DNA of 64,000 bases from Diadema setosum (lineage: Eukaryota > Echinodermata > Echinoidea > Diadematoida > Diadematidae): assembly GCF_964275005.1 (NCBI RefSeq), contig NC_092698.1, positions 28,038,447 through 28,102,446 on the forward strand, given 5' to 3'. Below are positions 1 through 12,600 of this stretch, piece by piece. The notes beneath the pieces are model-generated. The model saw only the letters and a program-made list of their open reading frames with translations. It was not told the origin of the DNA and did no database searches. The stretch's first letter is position 1. Every line of letters begins with the position of its first letter. Made by a program: the position numbers and the translations under genes.

Positions 1-1040
1 TGCGAAACACGTGGTTCAAAGGAATGCACCATGTGCTACTAACTTACTGCCTTAGAGGTTACTGCTAGTTGAATGGATCGAATGCGCCATAGGCTTAGTT
101 ACGGTAAACAGTTTACGTTCGATGCGAATAATTATTACGTCTTTCAGGATCGAGGAATAATACACACAAAACATGCAAACAAACAAATCCACGAACGAGT
201 GTTGATAACCAAAATTCATATGAAAAGTAATAGGCAGTTTTGGTGAGCGTGAAATTTTAGTCATGATTTTGCTATTTAATCGGGTGGTGGCTGCACCTCA
301 CATAGGACATCTCAGTGAATTTGTCTAGGCATATGAGACCTTCCATAATCTGTGATTGCATTTTTGAGTGATTAATCAATTCCTTTTTACAGCTCGGGAA
401 CATATAAATACATTGTACTTAGATCAAGTACGCAATAATCGACTGTTCGATGTATGCGCCTAAAGAAAGGCGAAAGAATCAGAACATCTTTGCAATGATT
501 GCTTTAACTCAACTCACCAGCGAGTTCTTCGATCGATATACGACACCAGTGCGCGCATTCTTTCGTCTGGCACCTGGGGTCTGGCACGCACCTGGTTTTG
601 TGGAAATTTCCACAAAGGGATCCGAGGGTGGGGTTTTTCCAATCCCAAGAGACCGCATTATACACAAGAAGACAATCTCGTCGCTTCTATCATTTTCCGT
701 CACTCGTGTTTTCCCCTTATTCTTTGCTAATAATGAACGTTTTGATTGAACTTAACGATGGTTGTTCACACGTGGTTCCTTTTGTTGTGAGGTGTAGGTA
801 CAGTATTTTCTTTTTTTATCATTCTTGGGAGGGGAAAGAAGAGTAAAAGAGGGAAAACTTATTTAAATAAACGAAGGGCACGTATAAACGCTCAGCATCC
901 ACAGCAAGCCGTCTTTTACATCAGCATCGTTGATTATCATCACCTGCACTATCATCAGGCATCACTCAGATAATGTCCTTTTTTTTTTATAAACATTTAG
1001 AATAGAAACACGATCACCATCACTCGAGATAAACACGTAG
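1..1040. other. Noncoding, no gene recognised
   Basis: No conserved coding signal. It holds a perfect 20-bp palindrome at 597-616 and a TATA-like GTATAAA near 883 followed by a TCAG-type initiator. Neither is backed by a downstream gene. Confidence 0.4.
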
Positions 1041-1191
1041 CAGTGGCAGATCCAGAGGGGGCGCATGAGGCGCACGCCCCCTTTATTTATCGTTAAAAAA
1101 AAAATAGAAGTGAAACCCGGAAGTGGCACCAGAAATATTAGTTGCGCCCCTCCCCCCTCCTGTACAGAATTCCTGGATCCGCCCCTGCCTG
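1041..1191. mobile_element. Short TIR element (MITE-like)
   Basis: The left end CAGTGGCAGATCCAGA is inverted at the right end as TCCTGGATCCGCCCCTGCCTG, imperfectly. It is about 150 bp with no coding capacity. The ends resemble the CAGTGGCG termini of the larger element at 33108-34433. No target duplication could be fixed. Confidence 0.5.
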
Positions 1192-1489
1192 TACGAAAAC
1201 AAATGTCAACAGACAAAGTATCAACAACCTCCCCGACAACTACATAAACATTACCACAGAGCACACCGAAGCGGCTGGCATCAAACACCCTTCGAAATAC
1301 TGCAGCAAAGCGGGAAATCGCCGTTACGAAAATGCATGTACACAGTGCGAGGCAATTGAAAGAATTACCTTTAGATTAAGAATATGAAGGGAACAAATAA
1401 AGTGATATGAAACGAAAGAAATCGTACACCAAACGAGAGGTATAACGACCTCCAATAGGCCCTTAGCCGCAGCATATCAATAAACATGA

Positions 1490-3060
1490 CGTATAAATAA
1501 GCACACGGAATATGCGTGTTTCGGATTCCTCCCTTCTATTTCTTTCCTGAACTATTCCCAATGCCCGAATAAAATAATGACTAGTTTGTTACTCTGATTT
1601 CTTCGTCTGAGGAAAGGAAGTTCGTTCATCCGAAAACAAAAGGATTGACACTCCGAAGGTTTGCTAATCGGGCAATGCCCCCCCCCCCCCAAAAAAAAAA
1701 CAAAAAAAAAAAAAACAGCCAACAAAATGCTCGTTAATCAAAATATTGGTTAATAATGTTAAAGACGATAATAATAATAATAATAATAATAAGAATAAGA
1801 ATAAGAATAAGAATAAGAATAAGAATAAGAATTATAATAATAATAATATAACAATAGACAGAAATAAAACAATATATGGCCCTATAGCAATTACCCGCAG
1901 CATGATTTCATTTTCGAATCAACAAACATGGATAGGCACAAGGAATATGCGTGTTTCGGATTCGAAATAACGCCGTAACCATCGGAATAGCGCACCCGTT
2001 TTCTTTTTCGGAATAATGAACACCACGGAAATCAATAAAATGATTTCAAAATAAGAATCCATCGTAATTCTTGCCTTAAAGATTTTCCTGAACTACGTGT
2101 ATTCTCAATGCCCGAATAAAATAATGACTAGTTTGTTACTCTGAAAGTGGTGTTGTGAGTTAAGGAAGTTCGTTTATCCGAAAACGAAAGGATTGACATT
2201 CCGAAGGTTTGCTCATCGAACAATGGGGAAAAAAAATAATAATAGTAATACATTTTATTTTCACACTAGGTACGAACATCTATGGTGTAGGGAATTTGCG
2301 TGTTACGGAACATTTTATCACTTTCGCATCAGCGAACTTTACGTGCAGTGGGTACTTCAAAAATGCCTCCCCCTAAAAAAAAAAAAAAATAAATAAAAAA
2401 AAAATGTATATATAATTACACCAACACTTGAGCATAACAACAAACAAGCAAGCAAACAAACAAATAAACAACTTAAGATTTAATCTCATCGCTGCTTTGA
2501 ATATTTCATGTTCCGTCTGTATACTTCTTTTCAGAATTATCTCTCGCTTCCCGCTTCACAACTAGGAAATAAACGATGTCAAACTATAATAAGAATTAAA
2601 CTTATTGTCTTGCTCTGAATATAAAATTCATTATTCCAAAAGTTCGTTTATCCGTGAATACAACAGGCTCGATACTACAGTACTCCGAAGGTTTGCTAAT
2701 CCGACAATAAACGCACCTATCCAATCACAAACATTCGTGCATTTTCGGATTATGAATCATAATTTGACTATCACATTTACGAACATCTATTTTTCGTGTA
2801 GGGAAGTCGCGTGTATATCTGAATGTTTCATTTTCGTACTAACGAACCTTATGGGTGCATGGGTACAACGATCATGACCCTCAACCCCCCACCCCCCCCC
2901 CCCAAAAAAAAAAGAAAGAAAGAAAGAGCCAAGTCAAACTAAGAATCAGTCTGAATTAGTCGCTTTGAAAATTCCACGTACCGTCTGAATTATCTCTCTG
3001 TCCAATACAGAAATAAACGATATCAAACTAAGAATTAAACGTATTGTCTTGTTTTGAATA
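1490..3060. repeat. Degenerate tandem array rich in TTCGTT-ATCCGAA motifs
   Basis: A unit of several hundred bases recurs imperfectly. CCGAATAAAATAATGACTAG appears at about 1566 and 2113, each followed by a TTCGTT-ATCCGAAAAC and CTCCGAAGGTTTGCT block (also near 2650-2700). A GGAATATGCGTGTTTCGGATT block occurs at about 1510 and 1945. Simple (AAT)n and (AAGAAT)n runs lie at 1768-1850. It shares its TTCCGAAGGTTCGTT vocabulary with the palindrome at 50869-51104. Confidence 0.6.
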
Positions 3061-6000
3061 TATATATATATATTTTTTTTTTTGCTTTCAATGGTAACTA
3101 CCGTCAAAATTAGGCATCACAGCCAATCAGCATCAAGGATTATAAAATTTACCGCTGATTTGAAGACTTACCGCTAGAAAGGAGCGGTAAGTCCAGCGGT
3201 AAGGGTTTTATGCAACAGGGCCCTGATTCAATAAAAAAAAAAAAAAACGGGCAATATAACGCGCAATTGCTGAAGAAAGACAAAATATTTAATGACCAAA
3301 TAACGGCGAACAAATCCTTCTAATTTCTTTTTTCCTCTTTTTGGGAGTTAATTTTCTTTCTATACTCAAATGGATTTTACGTACACGCAATTTTAGTGAA
3401 ACCATTTTCTTTTTGGTCGGCATTCTACGATAAGGTTCCTGTGGGTTCCTGTGGGTTCACCCTCGCCAAAATTGCGTGATTTCTCTTAAATACTATGAAC
3501 CCGAATGATCTCTGATTGGTAATTTAGTCTATTTCATGATCAACAGTTGTTTATTTTCTGCTTGTAAAAAACAAAACAAAACACGTGAACTACTACATCG
3601 TATAACATCTCTGTTTCGTTCAGCCGAGCGAGCCATGCCATAGCAATGGCGACGCACATACGGCGCACTCGCCTTTCCCATACGTGCACATTCCCTGGTT
3701 ACATGCAGCCCGCATACCACCATGTGATGTATCAGGTGACTTTCACTAAATGCTGGCAGTGAATAATCTGCTAACGGTGCCGTACTTACAGCTAGGGTAA
3801 GGGAAACTAAAACTTTTACAAATTGCTTCAATGAAAACGGCATCGATATATGTATACATGTTACCATTTTTAATATTATTATGTGTATCAGGTGAATTCC
3901 ACGCCTGTCTACTGTTCTCATTCCCGACCGCTGTGCTACTTGTTGAGTCTAATCTTGCAGTGATTCACGTGTGTACTGTATTCCATGTGCGCCTTGGATC
4001 ACGGACGCTTCTAACGAAATTTGGACGAAACTGCCGAGCTCCGAACACGCATTTTCCGAACGAGCAACGCATTTGCCGAACGGAATTGAGCGGGCGGTCG
4101 TGCGTGAAATGCGTCCACAAAGCGTCCACAAAGCGTCAGAATCGTTGCTAATGGATCGATAACGAAATTTCGTCCAAATTTCGTCCAGATTTCGTTGCTA
4201 CTCGATCGATAACGAACTTTCGTTGGAAAACGAAATTGACGGAGGCGTTTCTTATTGCGCGTACTGTATATGTCCCATCTTTGCTTTCTATCCTTTAAAG
4301 AAATTAACCTTTTTTCCTTTGTCACTTTTGTTTGTAGGCCCTAGGCGGAATACGTAATTGCCTCATAATCAAATAGTCATGTTTGTTCGTTTGTTGTAAA
4401 ACTATCGAGTAATATAGTCTTGTAAGCTGAAGGAATGTTATACAAATATACAAATGTATATGTTATCCTGTATTGTAGAATATTGTAGAATGCAGAATTG
4501 ATATCGGGATTGTGTGCTTTACTTGACCGGCCAATCATTATGCATAAATGTCCACGCCATTGAAAAATAAACATGGACGGAGCATCCTTTGACGATTTTG
4601 TGGAAATTGAGAAGCCATAATGGTTGACGGTTATGGAATTCTTGAAGACTTGAGAACATTTTATACTCGGAGTGCCAACGATCAAACGAACGAGGCGCCA
4701 CCCATGGCGTCCTCGGATGGGCTCAACACTGCACACAATAAACGTCTTGTTGCATCACAGTGGCAAATTGGTCCACTGAACTTTGCATAGAAAATACAGT
4801 GGTCACTGAGAGAGTGCGTACAATCAATCGCGGCGTTCGCGAATCGCAGGTGCATGATATGCCTGCAGTACCTGCGATCGGCGAAGAGATGTATTGTACA
4901 TGCGTACTGTTACCGTACGTTCGCGTTCAGTCTACCTTGGATACAGCTTGCCTGGTGATCACTCTAGCTCAGTAAATCTAGTGCTCTTTTACCAGCAACT
5001 ATCGCAAATTCTACATTTAATAGTCTAACCGTTACTCGTAACCCAGGGCCGGAATGTCATCAAAGATGATGTGAGGTTAGTACTTACTTTGTTGCCTGAA
5101 TATGACAACCAGGATTTTTCAGGAACAGCCTGACAGCTCCAGCAGTATCCCATCAGATTCATTAATTAACCGTTTTGTACGGGTCAATTGTAAAACATGT
5201 AGTCTTCTATTAAATGGCAATGCATTCCTTATTCAGCGTAGTATTTTGCAGACTGTGTGTCCCACTGGCACTGATCCCAGGTTTTACGTTGCATTTGATA
5301 TCGTGTAAATGCATCCTGTGCTTGAAATGTTAAGCTTTTTGTGTGTGACTGTGTCTTAAACACCTTGCAGTGGAAAATTTATGTGAGGACAATGTGAGAC
5401 CAAGGTAAGGAGGAGGTTCAAGAGATGGAGTAGCCCGACCAGACGCTAATAATAACGCTGTGTCGCTACTACATACAGCGACTGGGCTGTGTATAGTCAG
5501 AGATGGAGTAACAACAGTCTTATTCCCTTTGATCCCATGTTCGAAGCCGCCGCTCAAAAACATTTGAAGCATGTGGGGTGATGTGCCAAACAGGATCTGC
5601 CGCGCAGATACGAAGACAATTGACTCGTGTCTCATTGCATAATCACCAGCCACTTTCAAAGGAAGATAATATAGAAAATAGGAATTACTTTTCGCTATCC
5701 CTTCATAAGGTGCATAGAGGATGCGCGAATAGAAATTGAGCAAAAAATGCTGAAGTGAAGATGAAAATTACTCAACTGGGCATACCCGGGCACTAATCTG
5801 ATATAGAGGGTCTATCTATCAATAAAGAATTTACTTGAAGATTATTCCATATTAGTTTAATTTGTGGAAATTAAGTGCAAAAGTGATAAAACCAGCTTTC
5901 TAATGTTAGGAAGGTACAGTTTTAAACATTTTCACATGATACAGCTCTGATTTACACTTTTGCGCAAATTCTGGACGGAATTGACTTTTGTTTTACATGC

Positions 6001-6674
6001 TTTCTCATTAAGTGAAATTTCATTTCATTCAATAAATGAATTAAAATATGGCCAACATTATGATAACGTTCAAAATGAATCTTCAGATAGCTCAGCAAGA
6101 CGGCGGCGTCGAACATCGATCATCAAAGGCACAAGTGCATCTGTGGAATTCTTTTGTACATCAATAGAAATCTGACAACTGTTTGAATATTCAAATTACA
6201 GCCAGTTGGAACTCCATGTACTGTATAAAACCTCCTTGCCAGTTTGGTGAGACAAAGTTTACTGCAGGTAACAGTCGATCTCAAGCACAATGTCATGATT
6301 CTTTTCTACGCTGTGACAGGCCTTTCTTCCAAAATCTTGTGGGTACCATCATAGTAATAACCTAACCGTTAGACCCTTTATAGACTTGTAGTGAATCTAC
6401 TGTCATAGACGTATGCATTATACAATACTACAGTATTTTTTTTTTTTTCACTTTTATGTAGCTGTGATACATTTGCCTCTTTACAGCTGTAAATACTTGT
6501 ATATCTCGGTTCATTTTGTTATACCATGCCAGTTTTGATGTTTTGTTTTGTTTTGATTTTTGTTTTTTGTTTGTTTTTTAAATTATTATGATTGCTCCCC
6601 CAGCCCTGTTCAGGTGTATTGACTAGGAAGATCCTGCAAAAGCATTGAAGTGAGGTAAAGGTTTACATAGCAAG
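3061..6674. other. Noncoding region upstream of TTC23
   Basis: No convincing exon. It probably contains the TTC23 promoter and any 5' noncoding exon. A GAACGAAATTTCGTCC-type inverted cluster lies at about 4010-4240. An open stretch at 6084-6137 reads as Ser/Arg-rich peptide but has no splice sites or homology I can name. Confidence 0.35.
4010..4240. repeat. Inverted-repeat cluster built on AACGAAATTTGGACGAAA
   Basis: TAACGAAATTTGGACGAAAC near 4013 is inverted at about 4163-4196, where CGTCCAAATTTCGTCCAGATTTCGTT appears in pieces. GATCGATAACGAA occurs twice (about 4153 and 4202). No ORF. It may be a decayed foldback element. Confidence 0.4.
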
Positions 6675-9600
6675 ATGAGCTCAGATGATTCATTTTTCTC
6701 GGACGACAAGGGGTCAGACAGGGGCTCAGAGTCTGACCATGAAGAGAAGCCTGATGTAGGAGGGCTTGGCCTGAAAGTGGTGGACATTCCAACAGGCAGC
6801 CAAGGGTCAAGGCGAGATCGCAGTTTATCAGAGTAAGTGTGCAACCATGAGGGGTAGATATATTCTTTGTCAGCACAGGTTCAATTGACATTTGGAATAA
6901 TTAAAGTATGAAATCAGTTCATTTCTGTTCAGGCCAAAGATTATTGTCAGTAGAGGGTAAATTATCTTTGGATTCCTAATATTGTTGATTTTGATGCTAG
7001 TACTTGTGTGCTTGTACAAGTATCAGAATCATTTTAGATGCTGTGACAAAGATCCAGAGGTCATGGACTTTTTTCTTACAATGGTTCGTCAAAACAAATA
7101 CATTTGTATAAAATATCAATTATTTTTGGAGAAAATATCCATGTACAGTATTCCAGTTTGTATTCATCTTTGTCAGAGTAGTAATCAAGAATGTTGCACA
7201 GACGTGCCTACAAATTTGTATCTTTAATGATTTTTGTATATCCTCAGCAAAAAGCTTGTATATATCGTTAAAATTGTGCAAGCTTTATGTTTATTTGCAA
7301 TTTGTTGTGACGTTCTTTCCAGCTCAAATTCAGACTATTCTGATGGAGAATCTCAGCTGTCCACACAACGCACCCGTGAAACACCTTCCCCCCGAAGGCG
7401 TAGGAGAAAGAAACGCAGCACTGTGACCCTCAAGGACGGCTCTGTTCTCGACCTCACACCACCTGACGAACTTCTACCCCTGTGCCAGAAGAAGGCGCGG
7501 TACTACACCAGCAAAAAGCAGGTACTTTGTCCACTTTTAAAGAATATAAGTATTTGAATGACAATAAGTTATTTTCCAACTGAGTTAAATGCACTTTGTA
7601 TGTTTTTGTGGAAACTCTAACTTTCTGCTACAGTTTTGTATATCAAGTATTCTAACATTATCTACTTAAGATATTATTGCTCTAACTGCTGTTACAAAAA
7701 AAAAAAATGAATAAATAGTGTATATAATACTACAATAAACAACACTTTATCTCTTTAGTACAAACACTAGTACTCCGACTTTCTCTGGTATTTCTTTGCC
7801 ACTACTACTTGTGCTTCCGCTGAAAAGAGTACAATAGTAGATCTATATTTTAATGAATAGATGCCAAAATTTGCAACATATTAGAATTATGAGTTCTTAC
7901 AGATGCTAACACAAGTGCAATATTAATTTTACAATTTCTACAACAGCTCTCTGTACTTCTCATTTTCCCTGGTACTTCAGATATTTCTACAATAACTACA
8001 ACTGTAAATGCCCTAATCTGTCCACTACTTCTCTTGCTGCTTGTACTTCCTCTACTGAAATTTCAGAATACACAAGTTTATTTGTTACCTTCAATGACTA
8101 GTAAGGAATAGAATGTTCCCAGAGACATACACAGTCAAGCTAGTCTATAGTAGACATCAATGAGAAGTGGATAGAAGATGGCTGCTGTAGACAGTTTGTT
8201 ACAGTTCTCCAAGAGAACCAAAGTCAGTGGCCATTGTCCACAGATGACTGCTATACAAATGGGGTACATTGTATGTAAGACATGTTCAATTGTAGCTAAC
8301 ATAACAATAGCAAGTTAACTGACTGATTGGGAGGCACAAAGTCTTTTATGCAGAAATGTAATGAAAGAAAACCCCTTTCTCCATGTCGCTCCAGACGGAC
8401 AATGCAATCAGAGAATGGACTCGCTACACGGCACTTTGTCGCCTGGTTTATGGCAACGAGCACTGGAAGCTAGCTGAGGGCTATGTCTACTTGGCCCATG
8501 CTTACCTGACTCTCAGAGGTAAATATACAGATTGCTTTATCTGAAGCAAGCCTATGTGCATTTCAGATTTGGCTGTGGCAGAACTTTGACGGAAAGGATG
8601 CTGTGTTCTTTCAGTCAGATAAATTTACAAAATCTCAAAATCTGTCTTTTGCCATTTCATTGGAAAACGTTTCATTTTCAAGTTTGTCGATAGTGGCAGT
8701 AATCTGTGGACATTCTTACTATTGCTGCTGATGCCCTCACTCAATCTTGGTGCCCCATCACCTCCAATTCCTTTGCAAGCGTGTAGTGAAATGAGGAGAA
8801 GAACATGAATGTGGAGAAACATTCACCACATCCAAGGGTAGCTTTGTAGACAGACATCGGCCCCCACACCCTTTGTATTTTTCTCTGCATGATTTTTTCG
8901 ATGTACTCCCATACATTGTAGGTACTGTCGGATGAAGATGAAGTCATTGTATTGAAGAATCACAAAACCCTCTGAGCTGTGTGAACCCAAAGAGAGGGAG
9001 AGAGAGAGAAAAAAAAAACCCTTCACACAGCCCTTGCAAGTTTTGGGTGTATATGTTTGATATTTGGGGAAACAAACAGAGAAACTCCAAAATCCATTGT
9101 TGCATTATGTTTTACTGTATTTTCTATCCAGGCCTGGCACCACAAGCTCAAGCACACTCAGAGACAGCCAGGACTATTATGCTGAATGGACTGCACACGT
9201 CTGAGTCTGATGAATCCAAGAGCCAGCTCATGGGCACGCTCCTACTCATGTACTACGTGTTGGGCCGAGCACTGACCATTCTCAAGAAATATCCTTTGTC
9301 GCCACTGGAATGCATTTTTATTTTCTTTCTGTTTTTTTTGTGTTTTTGTATACTCATTTTGAGTGCATACAGTACCTCTGTGTGTCAATGTGGGTTGCAT
9401 ACCTTTGTGTTTTTGCTTTGTTGCATGTGTGTGTATGCTCATGTGTGTTTTTCTGTTTGTTTATTACGTGAGGATGGGACGTTAAATATTTATTGAAGGC
9501 ACATACAACTTGATATGGTCAAAGCACTTTCAATGTTGAGTATCAAACGTTGCACCTGCATAATTTGTTTGAAGATCTGTCACTATCTCATCACATCTTT

Positions 9601-12600
9601 CCTCATTGTTAAATCTTTTCATTCACAGGCTCTTATTGTGTATCGTCCTTTATTATTTATTGTTATCATTGTTATCATTATTAACGTCATTATTATAAAG
9701 TCAAGGTGGTTCTTATTCTGTTTTTGTTTTTTTTTTTCTTTCTGTCTTGCTTTCATCATGTCATGATTTCTACAATTGATGTTTTACTTTTGAATCATCC
9801 TTAACTTCAATGATGATTACATATCCTGAGGCAGAGCAGAATCTTGTCAAGGCAGAGCGGGTGTCCCAAGAGCTGTCCAAGATGTCCAGTGAGAAGCGGT
9901 CATCAAGGAGGATGCAGCTTGACATCGACATCGCCATCGCCTTGGCAAAGTGAGTTTAACCCCAGGGCAGAGTAGCAGCTGATATGCTGTCAAGTGAGAA
10001 GTTGGTAGACAATAACTTGTGTGTGTATGTTTGTATTAGTATGTGAGTCTATTACAGACGTAAATGATAGCCAGTCAACAGTTTGGTTTCAGAAGGACAG
10101 TCAGTGTTTTCTCAATCCATCAAACCAGCATCATACAACTTATGTCTGAATTAATAATAACATTAACATCACAAATGCTCTCACATAGTGGACCACTCCC
10201 TTTGCAAGGCTCCTGTGCACTTGAAAAGAGTGAACAGAATATTTGAAAATACAAGTGCAGGGCCCCATTTCATTTAGGATAGCAACTCTTGCTGGAATGG
10301 CACCTTCCTATTGGATAGCAACAGCAAATCAGGAAGCTGGACTCTTGTCATTACCATGACAATAGCCATTCCAACAAGAGTTGTTATCAAAGCAACTTTT
10401 TTTTTAATGAAATGGGGCCCAGATGGACTACTGCACCAGCATATTGACAGCACTTGTTTCTGGCATCAGAGCTTCTCCTCCCCCCCCCCCCCCCCCCCAA
10501 CTATCCATCCATCGATAGACATGAACTCATTAGCAATGCCTCTCCATACCTCTTAGTGGGTGATATGTGGAGTGAAATTCTTTTTGTGTCATTCGAATTT
10601 GCTGCTTAAGGATTGATGAGGTACAGAAGTATTTTAGAAGGCCGTAAAACTTGCACAGTATAACAATAAAACAAGAAATTCTGCTCAAATAGTATACAAG
10701 TTCCTTCAGAAGTTTTGTGAATCATTAGATTCATTTTCTAACAGAGCCTGCTTCCAAGTCTCAAAGATGTCAGTGCATGTGCTGTCATCCTGAGTCTGAA
10801 ATGGGAGACAGCGTGTGAAATTATACTGTTTGTATATATCTAACTTATTTATCTTACTTTGTCTGATGTTTAATATTTATGTCTTGTTAAAAAATTGCAA
10901 CTCCAGATTATATGCCAAGCAGCAGAAGCATGCACTTGGAGCTGGGTTCTATGAGAAGGCTATTCGTCTTACAGAGGAGCAGTACGGCAGTGACAGCCCA
11001 GAATTGATTCCCATCTATCAGGATATGGGAAGAATATCCTTTACAAATATACCTAGTGGTGGCTGACATGAAATCACATTGAGCGTAACAAAGCAGTCTC
11101 ATCACTAAAATATGCCACGTAGTTGTTTGTTCCTGTTCTGTACTATACCCAAAGTCGTGCAGACATGGACTATTATATCTTGGAAAACATTCATTTGAGC
11201 AGTTGATTCGGAGGTGTTCAAGCAGCATTTATTCAAAAGTTCCTTTCTGTAAGCTCATTTAACTATTTTTTCTACATGTCATGTTTATATGAGGGTGAAA
11301 TCCATGGATCAACAGAGTTAGTCATGACTGCTTAATGGTGTGCCAAGTATGGTTATTTTGCTTAAACATGCATCTAAGGTTCACGCTATCAAGATTAGAT
11401 TTCATCGATATGTACAGTGTAAGAAGATCCGGGTATGGTGCTGGTATGTTTGCTGCTCACTATTCTTGGAAAACAATGATTGAAAATATCACAATGTTTT
11501 TAGAAAGAAAAAGAGAAATTTACCTGATTCTGTTCTTTTGGCTTAGTTTGTGTAGGATCATCAAAAACAGAAAAGAAAGTTTAATTCATTGGTCATGAAG
11601 AGAGACACTAGTTAGTCTAAGATGTTGTCTGATGCAAATAATGCCAAGAGGTTAGAGTTTGTGTGGTATCATGTCCTGCCAGTGATGCCAGATATTTTTT
11701 GACAAAACAAACAGTTTAAAAAGATTGAAAGTTCCTTGACAGCTTTCTCGTTGTTACTTGGAGCAAAGTAAGAAGGATATGGCCAATCACGACAGAGCGA
11801 CTGACCATTTCCTACAGGCACACTCCATTGCAGTATCAAGGTAGCTACAGTTCAGTCTTCATTGACAGTTTTCTTATCCATCCATTTGTTTGTGTGTTTT
11901 CATATGTGTGTATGCATCACTCAAAATACTGCTTCATATGATTAATGATAAAGTTTGTCCTCAGCAAATCTTATGAAAAAACAAATGTGACCGGCGACAA
12001 CGGTTTCAGGCAAAAGTCTGGAATTTTGAAAATTCATTTTTTCACTGAATCACATTGCCCATTTCCTAAGCTTTGCATTGATATAAAACACTTGTATTCT
12101 TCGGCACCATAAGTGGGCATAGAAAGAGAAATGAAATGCACTTTTTCAGTTGTTAGCCTGACAAAATTGCGAGAAAACAGGCTTTGAAGATTCACCTCTT
12201 TCTCAAAGACAATGTCCAAGCGGCGATGCGAGGGGAGAATCACCCATCCGTACGATGGTGCTAATCGATGTTAAGCTCCGCCTCTAGAAACCACATCGCC
12301 TTCTGATTGGCTCACTGAGAGAGTCAAATTTCCCGGGCACCTTCCTCGGAGCTCAGAGTATGGAGCCGAAAAACAATGCGTTTCGCTCGGGTTTGTTTAC
12401 AGTACGTCTTTCAAGATGGCGAATACGATAATTGCACGTACAGCTGTATGGTGTACATGTGGTGCACGCATTACGCAATGGCATTCACACGCCATGACCG
12501 CGTGTGCATATAACAGGAGCGGTGGCGAATCCACACAAGATCATTTACAAATCGCGTTTTCATTGTGGTTGATTTGTTTATATCATTGACGACCCTTTTG

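Noticed and set aside
5960-6175. Ser/Arg-rich open frame before TTC23 as an extra exon
   Set aside because: No proper donor, and it is not needed: the TTC23 start has an in-frame stop just upstream.
9289-9496. Readthrough of TTC23 exon 4 as a longer coding region
   Set aside because: The frame past 9288 is low-complexity and hydrophobic, and the AT-AC splice restores the conserved sequence exactly.
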